This document shows, piece by piece, positions 4,750-10,892 of a DNA stretch of 10,892 nt; within the stretch, counting starts at the first letter, position 1; every line of letters begins with the position of its first letter. The notes beneath the pieces were generated by a model that did no database searches, was not told where the DNA came from, and saw nothing but the letters and a program-made list of their open reading frames with translations. The position numbers and the translations under genes were made by a program. This stretch comes from Candidatus Uhrbacteria bacterium RIFOXYA2_FULL_40_9 (GTDB lineage Bacteria; Patescibacteriota; Patescibacteriia; UBA9934; GWF2-40-263), in NCBI GenBank assembly GCA_001791615.1, contig MGEY01000017.1, positions 1 to 10,892 on the forward strand. Direction: 5' to 3'.

Positions 4750-6324
4750 ATGCCTAAACCTATTGTTCTCATGGTGCTTGATGGATTTGGAATTGCCCCT
4801 CCTTCCCCAACCAATGCTGTCTCTGTTGCAAAAAAACCATTTTTTGATTCACTTATCAAAACCTACCCCACGATGTTGCTCCAAGCTTCTGGACTCAATG
4901 TTGGATTACCTCAAGGAGAAGTTGGAAACTCGGAAGTTGGACATCTCACGATTGGGTCAGGAATCCTACGCTATCAAAGCCTGCCTCGTATCAACAAATC
5001 CATTGAAGATGGAACTTTTTTTGAAGAACCCGTCTTACTTGAAATGGCAAAACGTGTAAAACAATCTGGAAAAAAACTTCACTTGATTGGACTGATTGGA
5101 AACGGGGGTGTTCACAGTTTTCAAGAACATCTTAATGCTCTTCTGCAATTTTCTAAACAACAAAAAATCGGAAAACAAACCTTCATTCACGCATTTGTTG
5201 ATGGACGTGATACCGCAAAAGATGTAGGAGCACAGTTCATGGAAGAATTATTGAAAATGTGTAAAAAATTAAAAGCAGGACAAGTGGCTACAGTGGGGGG
5301 ACGTTCTTTTGGTATGGATCGCAATGGCCAATGGGATCGCATTCAAAAAGCCTATCAAGCGATTGTTCTTGGAGAATCACAAAAAAAACATCGAGATGCC
5401 GTAATGGCAATTCAAGAATCTTATCAACAAACTATTTTTGATGAAGAAATGGAACCAGTCGTTCTTGTTGATCGAAAAGATCATCCCATTGCAACTGTGG
5501 AAGAAGGAGACACTCTTCTCTATTTTAACTTTCGTGCAGACCGAGCCAGAGAACTCACTCAAGCAATCGTCCTTCCAGATTTTACAGAGTTTGATCGCCC
5601 TCAATTCACTGATCTCCTCATGGTCACATTCACAGAATATGAAAAAAATCTTCCGGTCAAAGTGCTTTTTCCTGTGGAAACAACCCCAAACCCTTTAGCA
5701 AAAATCTTTGCGGAATCAGGGCGCAAACAACTCCATATTGCGGAAACGGAAAAATATGCGCATGTCACTTTCTTTTTAAATGGCATGCAGGAAAAAGCGT
5801 TTGTGGGAGAACAGCGAATTCTCATTCCTTCCCCTTCTGTTCCTAGTTATGATCAGAAACCAGAAATGTCTGCACTGGAGGTAACGAATCAAGTTGTGTC
5901 TGCTTTGCAAAAGGATGTGTTTGATTTTATCGCCATGAACTATGCAAACCCAGACATGGTTGGACATACAGGAAATCTTGAAGCAACAATCAAAGCGGTA
6001 GAGGCCGTTGATCGCTGTCTCGCACGTGTCATTCCAGAAGTTCTGAAAAAAGATGGGATGGTTTTTGTGATGGCCGATCATGGAAATGCAGAAGAACTTG
6101 TAAACCCGATTACGGGAGAAGTAGACAAAGAACACAATAACTATCCTGCTCCATTCATTGCGATTGGAAATAAATATGCAGGGCAAGTCAATCCAGAAAT
6201 TTTACAAAATGATCTTTCTTTAATTACACCTGTGGGTATTCTTGCAGATGTTGCCCCCACAATTCTCACAGCAGCAGGATTACCACTTGCCCCAGAAATG
6301 ACAGGTATAAATCTGTTGGGATAA
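4750..6324 (+). CDS. gpmI: 2,3-bisphosphoglycerate-independent phosphoglycerate mutase
   Basis: This cytoplasmic glycolytic enzyme interconverts 3- and 2-phosphoglycerate through a phosphoserine and two Mn ions. The 524 residues match the family. Metal and catalytic positions are all visible: D11 in LDGFG, S61 in GNSEVGHLTIG, and H122 in GGVHSF. FVDGRDT is at 149-155 and GRSFGMDRNGQWDR at 184-197. R262 and R265 lie in FRADRARE, K335 in ETEKYAHVT, D402 and H406 in NPDMVGHTG, D443 and H444 in ADHGNAE, and H462. Small departures from the usual pattern are GGVHSF (commonly GGVHSH) and HNNYPAP around H462. It starts one base after the 78-residue gene, without an SD, so it probably depends on translation of that gene. 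The transcript ends at the hairpin near 6430. Confidence 0.97.
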   Translation: MPKPIVLMVLDGFGIAPPSPTNAVSVAKKPFFDSLIKTYPTMLLQASGLNVGLPQGEVGNSEVGHLTIGSGILRYQSLPRINKSIEDGTFFEEPVLLEMAKRVKQSGKKLHLIGLIGNGGVHSFQEHLNALLQFSKQQKIGKQTFIHAFVDGRDTAKDVGAQFMEELLKMCKKLKAGQVATVGGRSFGMDRNGQWDRIQKAYQAIVLGESQKKHRDAVMAIQESYQQTIFDEEMEPVVLVDRKDHPIATVEEGDTLLYFNFRADRARELTQAIVLPDFTEFDRPQFTDLLMVTFTEYEKNLPVKVLFPVETTPNPLAKIFAESGRKQLHIAETEKYAHVTFFLNGMQEKAFVGEQRILIPSPSVPSYDQKPEMSALEVTNQVVSALQKDVFDFIAMNYANPDMVGHTGNLEATIKAVEAVDRCLARVIPEVLKKDGMVFVMADHGNAEELVNPITGEVDKEHNNYPAPFIAIGNKYAGQVNPEILQNDLSLITPVGILADVAPTILTAAGLPLAPEMTGINLLG

Positions 6325-6326
6325 TG

Positions 6327-6352
6327 TATTGGGGTCAGGTCTTGAAATGACA
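6327..6352. repeat. Possible REP/RAYT-associated repeat remnant
   Basis: The stretch contains GGGGTCAGGTCTTGAAATGA (6331-6350) with a small GTCA/TGAC inverted repeat. From memory, closely similar strings occur beside REP-associated tyrosine (Y1) transposase genes in many bacteria; I cannot search here. No transposase is present, and only one copy is in the window, so this would be a solo or decayed element. The following bases 6361-6420 contain no gene I can support and may belong to the same remnant. Confidence 0.35.
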
Positions 6353-6429
6353 GTTTTTATAAATATACTGGACTTTTTTAACCACCTCCTCATGACGCCA
6401 CCTACGTGCGGGGTTTCCTGGGATAAGAA

Positions 6430-6463
6430 AAAACCGGCCTTTCAAAAAAGGTCGGTTTTAATT
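6430..6463. terminator. Bidirectional terminator between gpmI and the converging gene
   Basis: A 13-bp stem (6430-6442 with 6447-6459, one G-T wobble, loop CAAA). The plus side reads out into TTTTAATTTT and the minus side into six T and C. It serves gpmI on plus and the gene at 6458-7513 on minus, whose TAA stop lies in the hairpin arm. Confidence 0.85.
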
Positions 6464-7513
6464 TTCCTCACGATCGATCCTTCCTCTTCCGTTCCAATAT
6501 CGTTCAAACGCTAGGGAAGGAATGGAACTGTGTTGAATATTTCCCCTTTGTATTGCTTGCTTTACTTTTTGTCGCAACTGATCACCTGTTCCAATAAATC
6601 CAATCGACGTTGAGTGATTTTCTTCTTCTTTTACAAACTGCATGATCGTTGGGTCCCAAAAAAAGATTTCTCCTGTCGTTGTTCTTCCGAGCAGATATTT
6701 ATGTCCTCCACTCAGTCGTTGTTCTAAGGAAGCAATCCCCATTGATCGTAAACGTTTTGACCAAACGGAATCTTTTGCAAGATAGGAAAGTTGTGCACAA
6801 AAGGTTCCACATGTTCCATATCGATCTTCTGGGATGGCAATTTGAGAAGGTTTCGAAAAAATCGCTTCTTGCATAAAAGCAGGAGCAGAAGCAGCAAATT
6901 GATCCATCACTCCTCTTAATGAGACAGAAGGTTCCTGCACTCCTTTTATCATGTACTCAATACCGAGAACAAGAGAAGGAATCATTTCAACAATGTCCGA
7001 AAAAGAAGAGAGTCTTCCCTTATAATAATCCCTAAGTGATTGCTCTCCTTGAGAAAACAAATCAAGAAAAATTTCTAAAGTGTTAATATCCGCTCGAATC
7101 AAAATGGCTTGTTCAGGATGATTTATAGAAAACGCAGAAAGACTTGTTTCCCAAGAAGCTATTCTTTCACGAATATTTTTTACCTCTAAAATTTCTCTCA
7201 AACACTCATAAGCCTCTGTGACAAAAATCTGTTCTGTTGTCGTAGTTGATCTGGACTCACTTTCAGGAATTTCTAACCCCTGATCTTTTTTCAAAAATCG
7301 CATAGCTTCTTTTTTCCAGGAAGGAGAAAATTGATTCTCATCCAAATCTTCAATTGCAAGAGTCGTCTCTTGTTGTTTTCTTCTTTGTACAGAATCAAAT
7401 AAGGCTCGTGTGTCTTGAACCCTTTCTAATAATTCTTTTGTTTCTTTCCCTCCAAATAGATCGACAGATTGTTCAGAAAAATGATCTTGTGTTTTTTTCG
7501 AAAAAAATCTCAT
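6458..7513 (-). CDS. Cytoplasmic protein with a transglutaminase-like Cys-His-Asp core
   Basis: This 351-residue protein has no signal peptide or membrane segment. Residues 1-90 are charged and probably partly disordered, and 95-215 are mostly helical. From about 225 a compact domain carries GTCGTFCAQL (C235, C239) at the start of a helix. SGGHKYLLGR with H271 and EIFFWDPT with D287 follow on two successive strands. The order Cys-His-Asp, the spacing, and the DPT ending match the core of the transglutaminase-like/papain-like fold (GxC...HxW...lDPT). It could be a protease, amidase or amide-bond-forming enzyme, or an inactive relative; the substrate is unknown. The SD GAGGG (7520-7524) lies 6 bases before ATG 7513. 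A possible -10 TATAGT (7527-7532) is too close to keep that SD in the transcript, so the promoter is unclear. The gene converges on gpmI. Confidence 0.88.
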   Translation of the reverse strand: MRFFSKKTQDHFSEQSVDLFGGKETKELLERVQDTRALFDSVQRRKQQETTLAIEDLDENQFSPSWKKEAMRFLKKDQGLEIPESESRSTTTTEQIFVTEAYECLREILEVKNIRERIASWETSLSAFSINHPEQAILIRADINTLEIFLDLFSQGEQSLRDYYKGRLSSFSDIVEMIPSLVLGIEYMIKGVQEPSVSLRGVMDQFAASAPAFMQEAIFSKPSQIAIPEDRYGTCGTFCAQLSYLAKDSVWSKRLRSMGIASLEQRLSGGHKYLLGRTTTGEIFFWDPTIMQFVKEEENHSTSIGFIGTGDQLRQKVKQAIQRGNIQHSSIPSLAFERYWNGRGRIDREEN

Positions 7514-7602
7514 ATATTTCCCTCATACTATACAACACCGAGAAAAAAGGAAAAGCCCAGATCAGAATCAAAGTTGATGATAAGAAAAAATTGGGATATC
7601 TA

Positions 7603-7631
7603 TTGACTCTTTGCCTCTTATTTGATAGGTT
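7603..7631 (+). promoter_or_regulatory. Promoter 1 of the envelope cassette
   Basis: -35 TTGACT (7603-7608), 17-base spacer and -10 TAGGTT (7626-7631) with extended TGA. The 13 bases TTGATAGGTTCTG (7622-7634) recur exactly in the second promoter at 8737-8749. The leader is about 50 bases. Confidence 0.75.
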
Positions 7632-7686
7632 CTGATCTTGTTCTTTTCCGTTAGACCGGACGCAACCGCCAACAAAGGAGGCACCC

Positions 7687-8091
7687 ATGTCCGATCCTGA
7701 AAAGACTCCCTTCACCCATGAAGAAGGAGTCATGGCAGGTAGGATTATCATCTGGACAGTGATCATTGCCGTTTGCTTCGGCATCTTTGCAGTCGTGATT
7801 TATAGTTTTTATCCAGCTCTTCTGGGAATTGAGCGTGAAGCATTCCAGAAAAGTCATCAGTATGTGGAAGCGCGAAACACTGCTTTGTTCACCTATTATG
7901 ATGAGTATACGAATCTCGGAACACAGATTGCTCAGCTCAAGGCAGATACTAATCAGGATCATGCAACCGAAATCAGTGCAATGAACATGCAGCGAGCTGC
8001 CCTTCTGAGTCGCATTCGCAACGAAGCACGCAAGCTACCTGATGGCGAAGTCCCTTCTGAAATTACTTCTCTTCTCAACCCAGAACACTAG
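7687..8091 (+). CDS. Single-pass membrane protein with coiled-coil tail
   Basis: I do not recognise a named family for this 134-residue protein. A short polar N-terminus (1-19) precedes one strong transmembrane helix (about 20-45, rich in I, V and F). A charged helical stretch follows (47-115) with REAFQKSHQYVEARN and QIAQLKADTNQ, likely a coiled coil, and a proline-containing C-terminus. With only two basic residues before the helix, orientation is uncertain; an outward-facing C-terminus would place it with the neighbouring lipoproteins. The SD AAAGGAGG (7674-7681) lies 5 bases before ATG. The stop codon overlaps the SD of the next gene, so the two are translationally coupled and probably act together at the cell envelope. 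Base composition looks richer in GC than in gpmI or xth. Confidence 0.85.
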   Translation: MSDPEKTPFTHEEGVMAGRIIIWTVIIAVCFGIFAVVIYSFYPALLGIEREAFQKSHQYVEARNTALFTYYDEYTNLGTQIAQLKADTNQDHATEISAMNMQRAALLSRIRNEARKLPDGEVPSEITSLLNPEH

Positions 8092-8101
8092 GAGGTCCAT
8101 C

Positions 8102-8662
8102 ATGAAGTATCTCTTTTTATCTTTGGTTCTTCTTGGTCTTTCTGGCGGATGTCAGATGTCAGCCAATTCTGAACGAAATGATCAGGTTAAGGTTCAACAA
8201 CAGCAAGCACAATATGCTGTTGGACAACCCGTCCCAATCTTTGACTGGAGCCTTGAACGCGATGTGGCAATCCAGCTCTACCAGGCACGCAATGATCGTG
8301 TGGTGACATGGACTGTCTGGCGGTCAGATACTGGCATTATCGAAGGAGACTGCCCTTCCATTGGTTACCCGATCCCCTACGACACCTCTTTGACCAACCC
8401 TCTTCAGCCCATGAATGGCTACTCTCAAGGAACAGCGATTGAACAAGCTGAGCCTAATGGACTTTTCTCAAGCAAAAATAGCATTGCCACCTGGGTACGC
8501 TGTATTGTGGATATGAATGGCAATCAGGTCGAAGCCCCCGTTTATATCGAAAGCAAGGTCACAGCTTATCCGTATGTGGTCGAAATCGACTACGATCAGA
8601 ATCGCGTACATCGTGCCAGCACGGCTAAGCCCTCGGTTATGATCAGAGATAATAGACAGTAA
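8102..8662 (+). CDS. Lipoprotein A, first of two paralogues
   Basis: The 186-residue product starts at ATG 8102 with SD AGGAGG (8090-8095), which overlaps the stop of the previous gene; an in-frame ATG at 8042 inside that gene is rejected. The N-terminus MKYLFLSLVLLGLSGGC is a lipoprotein signal with acceptor C17, although the lipobox SGGC is imperfect at -3. A glutamine-rich linker (32-37) follows. The conserved body then begins with FDWSLERDVAIQLYQARN (47-64), GDCPSIGYPIPYDTSLTNP and EPNGLF. SIATWVRC and PVYIESKV follow. Two other cysteines, C84 and C134, are conserved in the paralogue and may form a disulfide. The second half looks beta-rich, like an extracellular Ig-type or sandwich domain. 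Function is unknown; a surface or periplasmic scaffold partner of the coiled-coil protein is plausible. Confidence 0.88.
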   Translation: MKYLFLSLVLLGLSGGCQMSANSERNDQVKVQQQQAQYAVGQPVPIFDWSLERDVAIQLYQARNDRVVTWTVWRSDTGIIEGDCPSIGYPIPYDTSLTNPLQPMNGYSQGTAIEQAEPNGLFSSKNSIATWVRCIVDMNGNQVEAPVYIESKVTAYPYVVEIDYDQNRVHRASTAKPSVMIRDNRQ

Positions 8663-8688
8663 TACTGATATTTCCCTGATTCAATACG

Positions 8689-8714
8689 ACCGCCCCTTTA
8701 AAGGAGCGGTTTTT
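8689..8714 (+). terminator. Terminator after lipoprotein A
   Basis: An inverted repeat ACCGCCCCTTT/AAAGGAGCGGT (8689-8710, one C-A mismatch, central bases forming the loop) runs into a short T tract. The next promoter's -35 begins four bases later, so the second lipoprotein gene has its own transcription unit. Confidence 0.8.
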
Positions 8715-8717
8715 CTA

Positions 8718-8746
8718 TTGACAAATTATTGTTTTATTGATAGGTT
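8718..8746 (+). promoter_or_regulatory. Promoter 2 of the envelope cassette
   Basis: -35 TTGACA (8718-8723), 17-base spacer and -10 TAGGTT (8741-8746) with extended TGA. It matches promoter 1 in all elements, and the -10 region is identical over 13 bases, which points to a shared origin or shared control. Confidence 0.8.
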
Positions 8747-8788
8747 CTGGCGTCAGACTCAACTGACACCGTGCCCCAAGGAGGATCC

Positions 8789-9373
8789 ATGGGACATTTT
8801 CGCTTGTCTGTTCTTTCACTCTTCATCCTGTCTGCTTGCGTCAAGGGCGATCCGATTGAGATGGCTGATATGGAAGCTGTTCAGCGACAGCAGGCACAGT
8901 ACGGTATTGCACAACCTCTTCCTAGTTTTGACTGGAGCCTTGAGCGTGATGTGGCAATCCAGCTCTACCAGGCCCGCAATGAGCGCGTGAGTACTTGGAC
9001 TGTATGGCGTGGAGACACGAGCCAGATTGAAGGTTTTTGTCCTTCTGTTGGCTACCCCATTCCCTACGACACCTCTTTGACCAATCCTGAAAAGTTGGCT
9101 TTGGCACCATTCGGCACCACTGCTAACAGAATGTATGCTGAAGGGGTCCTTGAACAGGCTGAACCCAATGGCCTGTATGCAAGCAAGAACAGTATTGCCA
9201 CCTGGGTCCGCTGTATTTTCGAAGTTAATGGGAATACTATTGAATCTCCTGTCTATGTTGAAGGAAAGGTTACAACCTACCCCGTGGCTATCATTGTGGA
9301 CATTGCTTCCAATACAGTCAGCTTTGTCTCCGGTCAGCAGCCCACTGTGGTCATCAATCCCAAGCAACCTTAG
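8789..9373 (+). CDS. Lipoprotein B, second paralogue
   Basis: The start is ATG 8789, with SD AAGGAGG (8778-8784) four bases upstream; a GTG at 8771 would place the SD inside the gene and spoil the signal peptide. The 194-residue product opens with MGHFRLSVLSLFILSAC, a clean lipobox LSAC with acceptor C17. It then carries the same body as lipoprotein A: FDWSLERDVAIQLYQARN at 47-64, FCPSVGYPIPYDTSLTNP, EPNGLY, SIATWVRC and SPVYVEGKV. The cysteine pair is C84 and C142. An eight-residue longer loop near 101-118 and a different tail separate it from copy A. It is monocistronic, between its own promoter and a terminator, so its dosage can differ from copy A. The function is unknown. Confidence 0.88.
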   Translation: MGHFRLSVLSLFILSACVKGDPIEMADMEAVQRQQAQYGIAQPLPSFDWSLERDVAIQLYQARNERVSTWTVWRGDTSQIEGFCPSVGYPIPYDTSLTNPEKLALAPFGTTANRMYAEGVLEQAEPNGLYASKNSIATWVRCIFEVNGNTIESPVYVEGKVTTYPVAIIVDIASNTVSFVSGQQPTVVINPKQP

Positions 9374-9382
9374 GCTGACTCT

Positions 9383-9404
9383 CCCGTCACTTGACGGGTT
9401 TTTT
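9383..9404 (+). terminator. Terminator of lipoprotein B
   Basis: Stem CCCGTC (9383-9388) with GACGGG (9393-9398), loop ACTT, then six T, 9 bases after the stop codon. Confidence 0.85.
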
Positions 9405-9410
9405 GTTTAC

Positions 9411-9436
9411 AAAAAGACCACCTTTGTAGATGGTCT
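9411..9436 (-). terminator. Terminator of the radical SAM gene
   Basis: On the minus strand an 8-bp stem (9429-9436 with 9415-9422, one wobble, 6-base loop) ends in TTTTT (9411-9415, the first T inside the stem). It overlaps the TAG stop and lies back to back with the plus-strand terminator at 9383-9404. Confidence 0.8.
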
Positions 9437-10865
9437 AGAAAAAATACCGCTCACCCGTATCAGCGCGAAGACAATGAACTAAGGAAGGATCAAGACCCTT
9501 TGTCAGTCTTGGAAGAAAATGATCGCCAGGTAGTACGATGACAGAATCATCGAGAAGCTGAACATCATCAAGATCCTCATCAACTCTTCGAACTGCTCCG
9601 ATTGCAAGTAGCACGCTCGCTATCTTGTCTGAAGCGATCTTGAGTGGTTGATCATGATCGAAACGCATCTTACCAAACTCAGACGACAAAATCGTAAACG
9701 ACTGATTACACGGGTTGAACACAATCATTCCCCAACCTTCATCGCGCAGTCTCACTTCACTATTCCACTGATAGATGGGAGACAATCTGGGACTTGGAAC
9801 GACTGTCCGATCGATAAACGGCTTAGCCTCACGCTCTGTCAAAGGCTCACCCATGTACATCGTCTTGCCCGCAACACTCCCTTTGTTTTCCCAAAGCGAG
9901 CTGGTCCTACAGCCACCACCACAGATCGTCAAAGCCGCACACGCAAGACAATCATCTAGAAGCATTTTACTCTCTGCCCAAACATTTGCTTGCTTCCAGC
10001 TCTGCTCATACTGATCAAAAACACTTCCTCCAAAAAACTCAAGATAAGGCGCTTGAATACAAGCCCGAAACAAACCATCAGGAGAGACAACGCCGAATGA
10101 TCTTCCAGCCATGCACACGCGAGGTGAAAGAACACTCAAATATCGTTCCCAAGATTCTGGACAATGTTTCATTAACACACACGGTGGAATTGGCAATGTT
10201 GAATCGATCTGCATTCCTTCCTGCTGAAGCCGCTTGATCACCGCAAAGTAATCGCGATAATGCTGGCTCTCAAGGACAAACTGTTCGTGTCCCTTTGCTC
10301 CCCAAGAAGGAAGGAAAGGAGTGACCGCCATCGATGCAATACCAGACTGGAGCAATCGCAACCCAATCTCCATCAACCCATGTACATTCTTCGCAGTCGC
10401 GACAAAGTTTGGTGTAACGGCAATTCCTTGATCTCGTAAATTCTGAATTCCCCGCCATGTTTCCTTAAAAGCAGTGTCTCCAACCATGAGATCGTGCAAA
10501 TCATCTAACCCATGAATAGAAATAAGAGCTGTTCGTAATTCTGCCTGCGCAAGACGTTCAGCAATTACAGAAGTGATAAGCCGACCATTACTGTTAATAC
10601 TTGTATAGCATCCAGCGTCGCGATAGATCTTGAGCACTTCAAATAAATGATTACCGACTAGCAAAGGTTCACCGCCTGTGAGACACACGGCCATAACTCC
10701 ACGCTCAACTGAGATTTGTACAACTTCAAGATTGCGATTACGATCTGTTGTGCGAGGAATAAAAGCTTCAATACATCGCTCAGGGTTATAGCAAAAGGTG
10801 CAGTGATTGTTACACCGACTGGTAAGCTCATGCTGTTGAATGATGGGGGCTGTTGTTGTGAACAT
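9435..10865 (-). CDS. Radical SAM/SPASM enzyme with C-terminal PqqD/RRE-like domain
   Basis: The enzyme cleaves S-adenosylmethionine on a 4Fe-4S cluster; SPASM relatives usually modify peptides or proteins. The 476 residues show the cluster motif CNNHCTFC (C18, C22, C25) and the SAM-binding TGGEP (63-67). The SPASM domain has C251, the SPDG turn and C269, then CLACAALTICGGGC (C306, C309, C315, C319), exactly C-x2-C-x5-C-x3-C. Residues about 362-430 (NSEVRLRDEGWGMIVFNP at 368-385, then FTIL and IGAVRRV) resemble the PqqD/MftB-type RiPP-recognition fold, normally N-terminal or a separate protein. The last 45 residues match nothing I know. The SD AGGAGG (10871-10876) lies 5 bases before ATG; the promoter is outside the window. 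The gene converges with lipoprotein B, and no precursor peptide is visible here; it could lie beyond 10892. Confidence 0.93.
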   Translation of the reverse strand: MFTTTAPIIQQHELTSRCNNHCTFCYNPERCIEAFIPRTTDRNRNLEVVQISVERGVMAVCLTGGEPLLVGNHLFEVLKIYRDAGCYTSINSNGRLITSVIAERLAQAELRTALISIHGLDDLHDLMVGDTAFKETWRGIQNLRDQGIAVTPNFVATAKNVHGLMEIGLRLLQSGIASMAVTPFLPSWGAKGHEQFVLESQHYRDYFAVIKRLQQEGMQIDSTLPIPPCVLMKHCPESWERYLSVLSPRVCMAGRSFGVVSPDGLFRACIQAPYLEFFGGSVFDQYEQSWKQANVWAESKMLLDDCLACAALTICGGGCRTSSLWENKGSVAGKTMYMGEPLTEREAKPFIDRTVVPSPRLSPIYQWNSEVRLRDEGWGMIVFNPCNQSFTILSSEFGKMRFDHDQPLKIASDKIASVLLAIGAVRRVDEDLDDVQLLDDSVIVLPGDHFLPRLTKGLDPSLVHCLRADTGERYFF

Positions 10866-10892
10866 GATGTCCTCCTGTTGTAAGGAACTGTC

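Larger units (their letters stand above)
8102..9373 (+). repeat. Tandem gene duplication of the lipoprotein gene
   Basis: The two lipoprotein genes align without gaps over residues 36-100 (8207-8401 and 8894-9088); by eye 53 of 65 residues are identical. Identity is also high at the DNA level, for example around 8243-8305 and 8930-8992. Copy B carries eight extra residues in the loop after the TNP motif. The copies diverge most in the signal peptides and C-terminal tails. Confidence 0.9.

Noticed and set aside
5776..6186. 136-residue open frame antisense to gpmI
   Set aside because: It lies wholly under a highly conserved enzyme gene, has atypical composition (rich in Cys, Phe, His) and no start signals.
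8042..8101. Upstream ATG for lipoprotein A inside the preceding gene
   Set aside because: The start at 8102 has an SD and begins directly with a lipoprotein signal peptide; the extension would bury that signal.
8771..8788. GTG start for lipoprotein B
   Set aside because: The codons would include the SD itself; ATG 8789 gives a normal signal peptide with LSAC lipobox.
8816..9367. 183-residue open frame antisense to lipoprotein B
   Set aside because: It is a mirror of a conserved coding sequence, with no SD and no recognisable domain; a similar frame is not needed to explain the region.
9648..10237. Plus-strand open frames opposite the radical SAM gene
   Set aside because: They are short overlapping shadows of the radical SAM coding frame, without SDs or recognisable domains.

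Overview
This looks like a chromosomal window from a low-to-moderate GC bacterium with compact gene packing and many intrinsic terminators. Several housekeeping genes (xth, the 78-residue ORF, gpmI, the 354-residue membrane protein) start with no visible Shine-Dalgarno (SD) sequence. The proteins have a candidate-phyla-radiation (Patescibacteria) flavour, but that placement is inference: there is no rRNA or ribosomal protein here to anchor it, and a Bacillota-like relative is not excluded. TGA and TAG behave as normal stops.

Layout. 1-1710: a minus-strand parA-parB chromosome partitioning operon with its own promoter and a terminator after parB. 1753-2559: two tRNA genes with CAU anticodons pointing outward, an elongator-type tRNA-Met on minus and an initiator tRNA-fMet on plus. 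Between them lies a self-contained unit (promoter, SD, 129-residue unknown protein, terminator). 2598-4463: a minus-strand pair, exonuclease III/AP endonuclease (xth) followed by a membrane-anchored deacetylase-like protein. 4512-6324: the divergent plus-strand pair, a 78-residue helical protein and phosphoglycerate mutase gpmI one base apart. 6327-6420: a short segment carrying a repeat-like motif that I associate from memory with REP-associated (RAYT) transposase elements. 6458-7513: a minus-strand 351-residue protein whose C-terminal half has a transglutaminase-like Cys-His-Asp core.

7603-9404 is the most distinctive region. One promoter drives a membrane-anchored coiled-coil protein and a lipoprotein. 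A second, almost identical promoter then drives a paralogous lipoprotein. Facing it from the minus strand (9435-10865) is a radical SAM/SPASM enzyme with a C-terminal domain that resembles a PqqD/RiPP-recognition fold.

The genes at 1994-2383 and from 7687 onward share strong AGGAGG-type SDs and look visibly more GC-rich than their neighbours, which suggests a different history (acquired or accessory genes). The best candidate for an undescribed system is the envelope cassette at 7603-9404, possibly together with the radical SAM enzyme, although convergent orientation means that link is only positional. No gene-free stretch exceeds about 300 bases, and I see no CRISPR array, intact insertion sequence or parS-like 16-mer.
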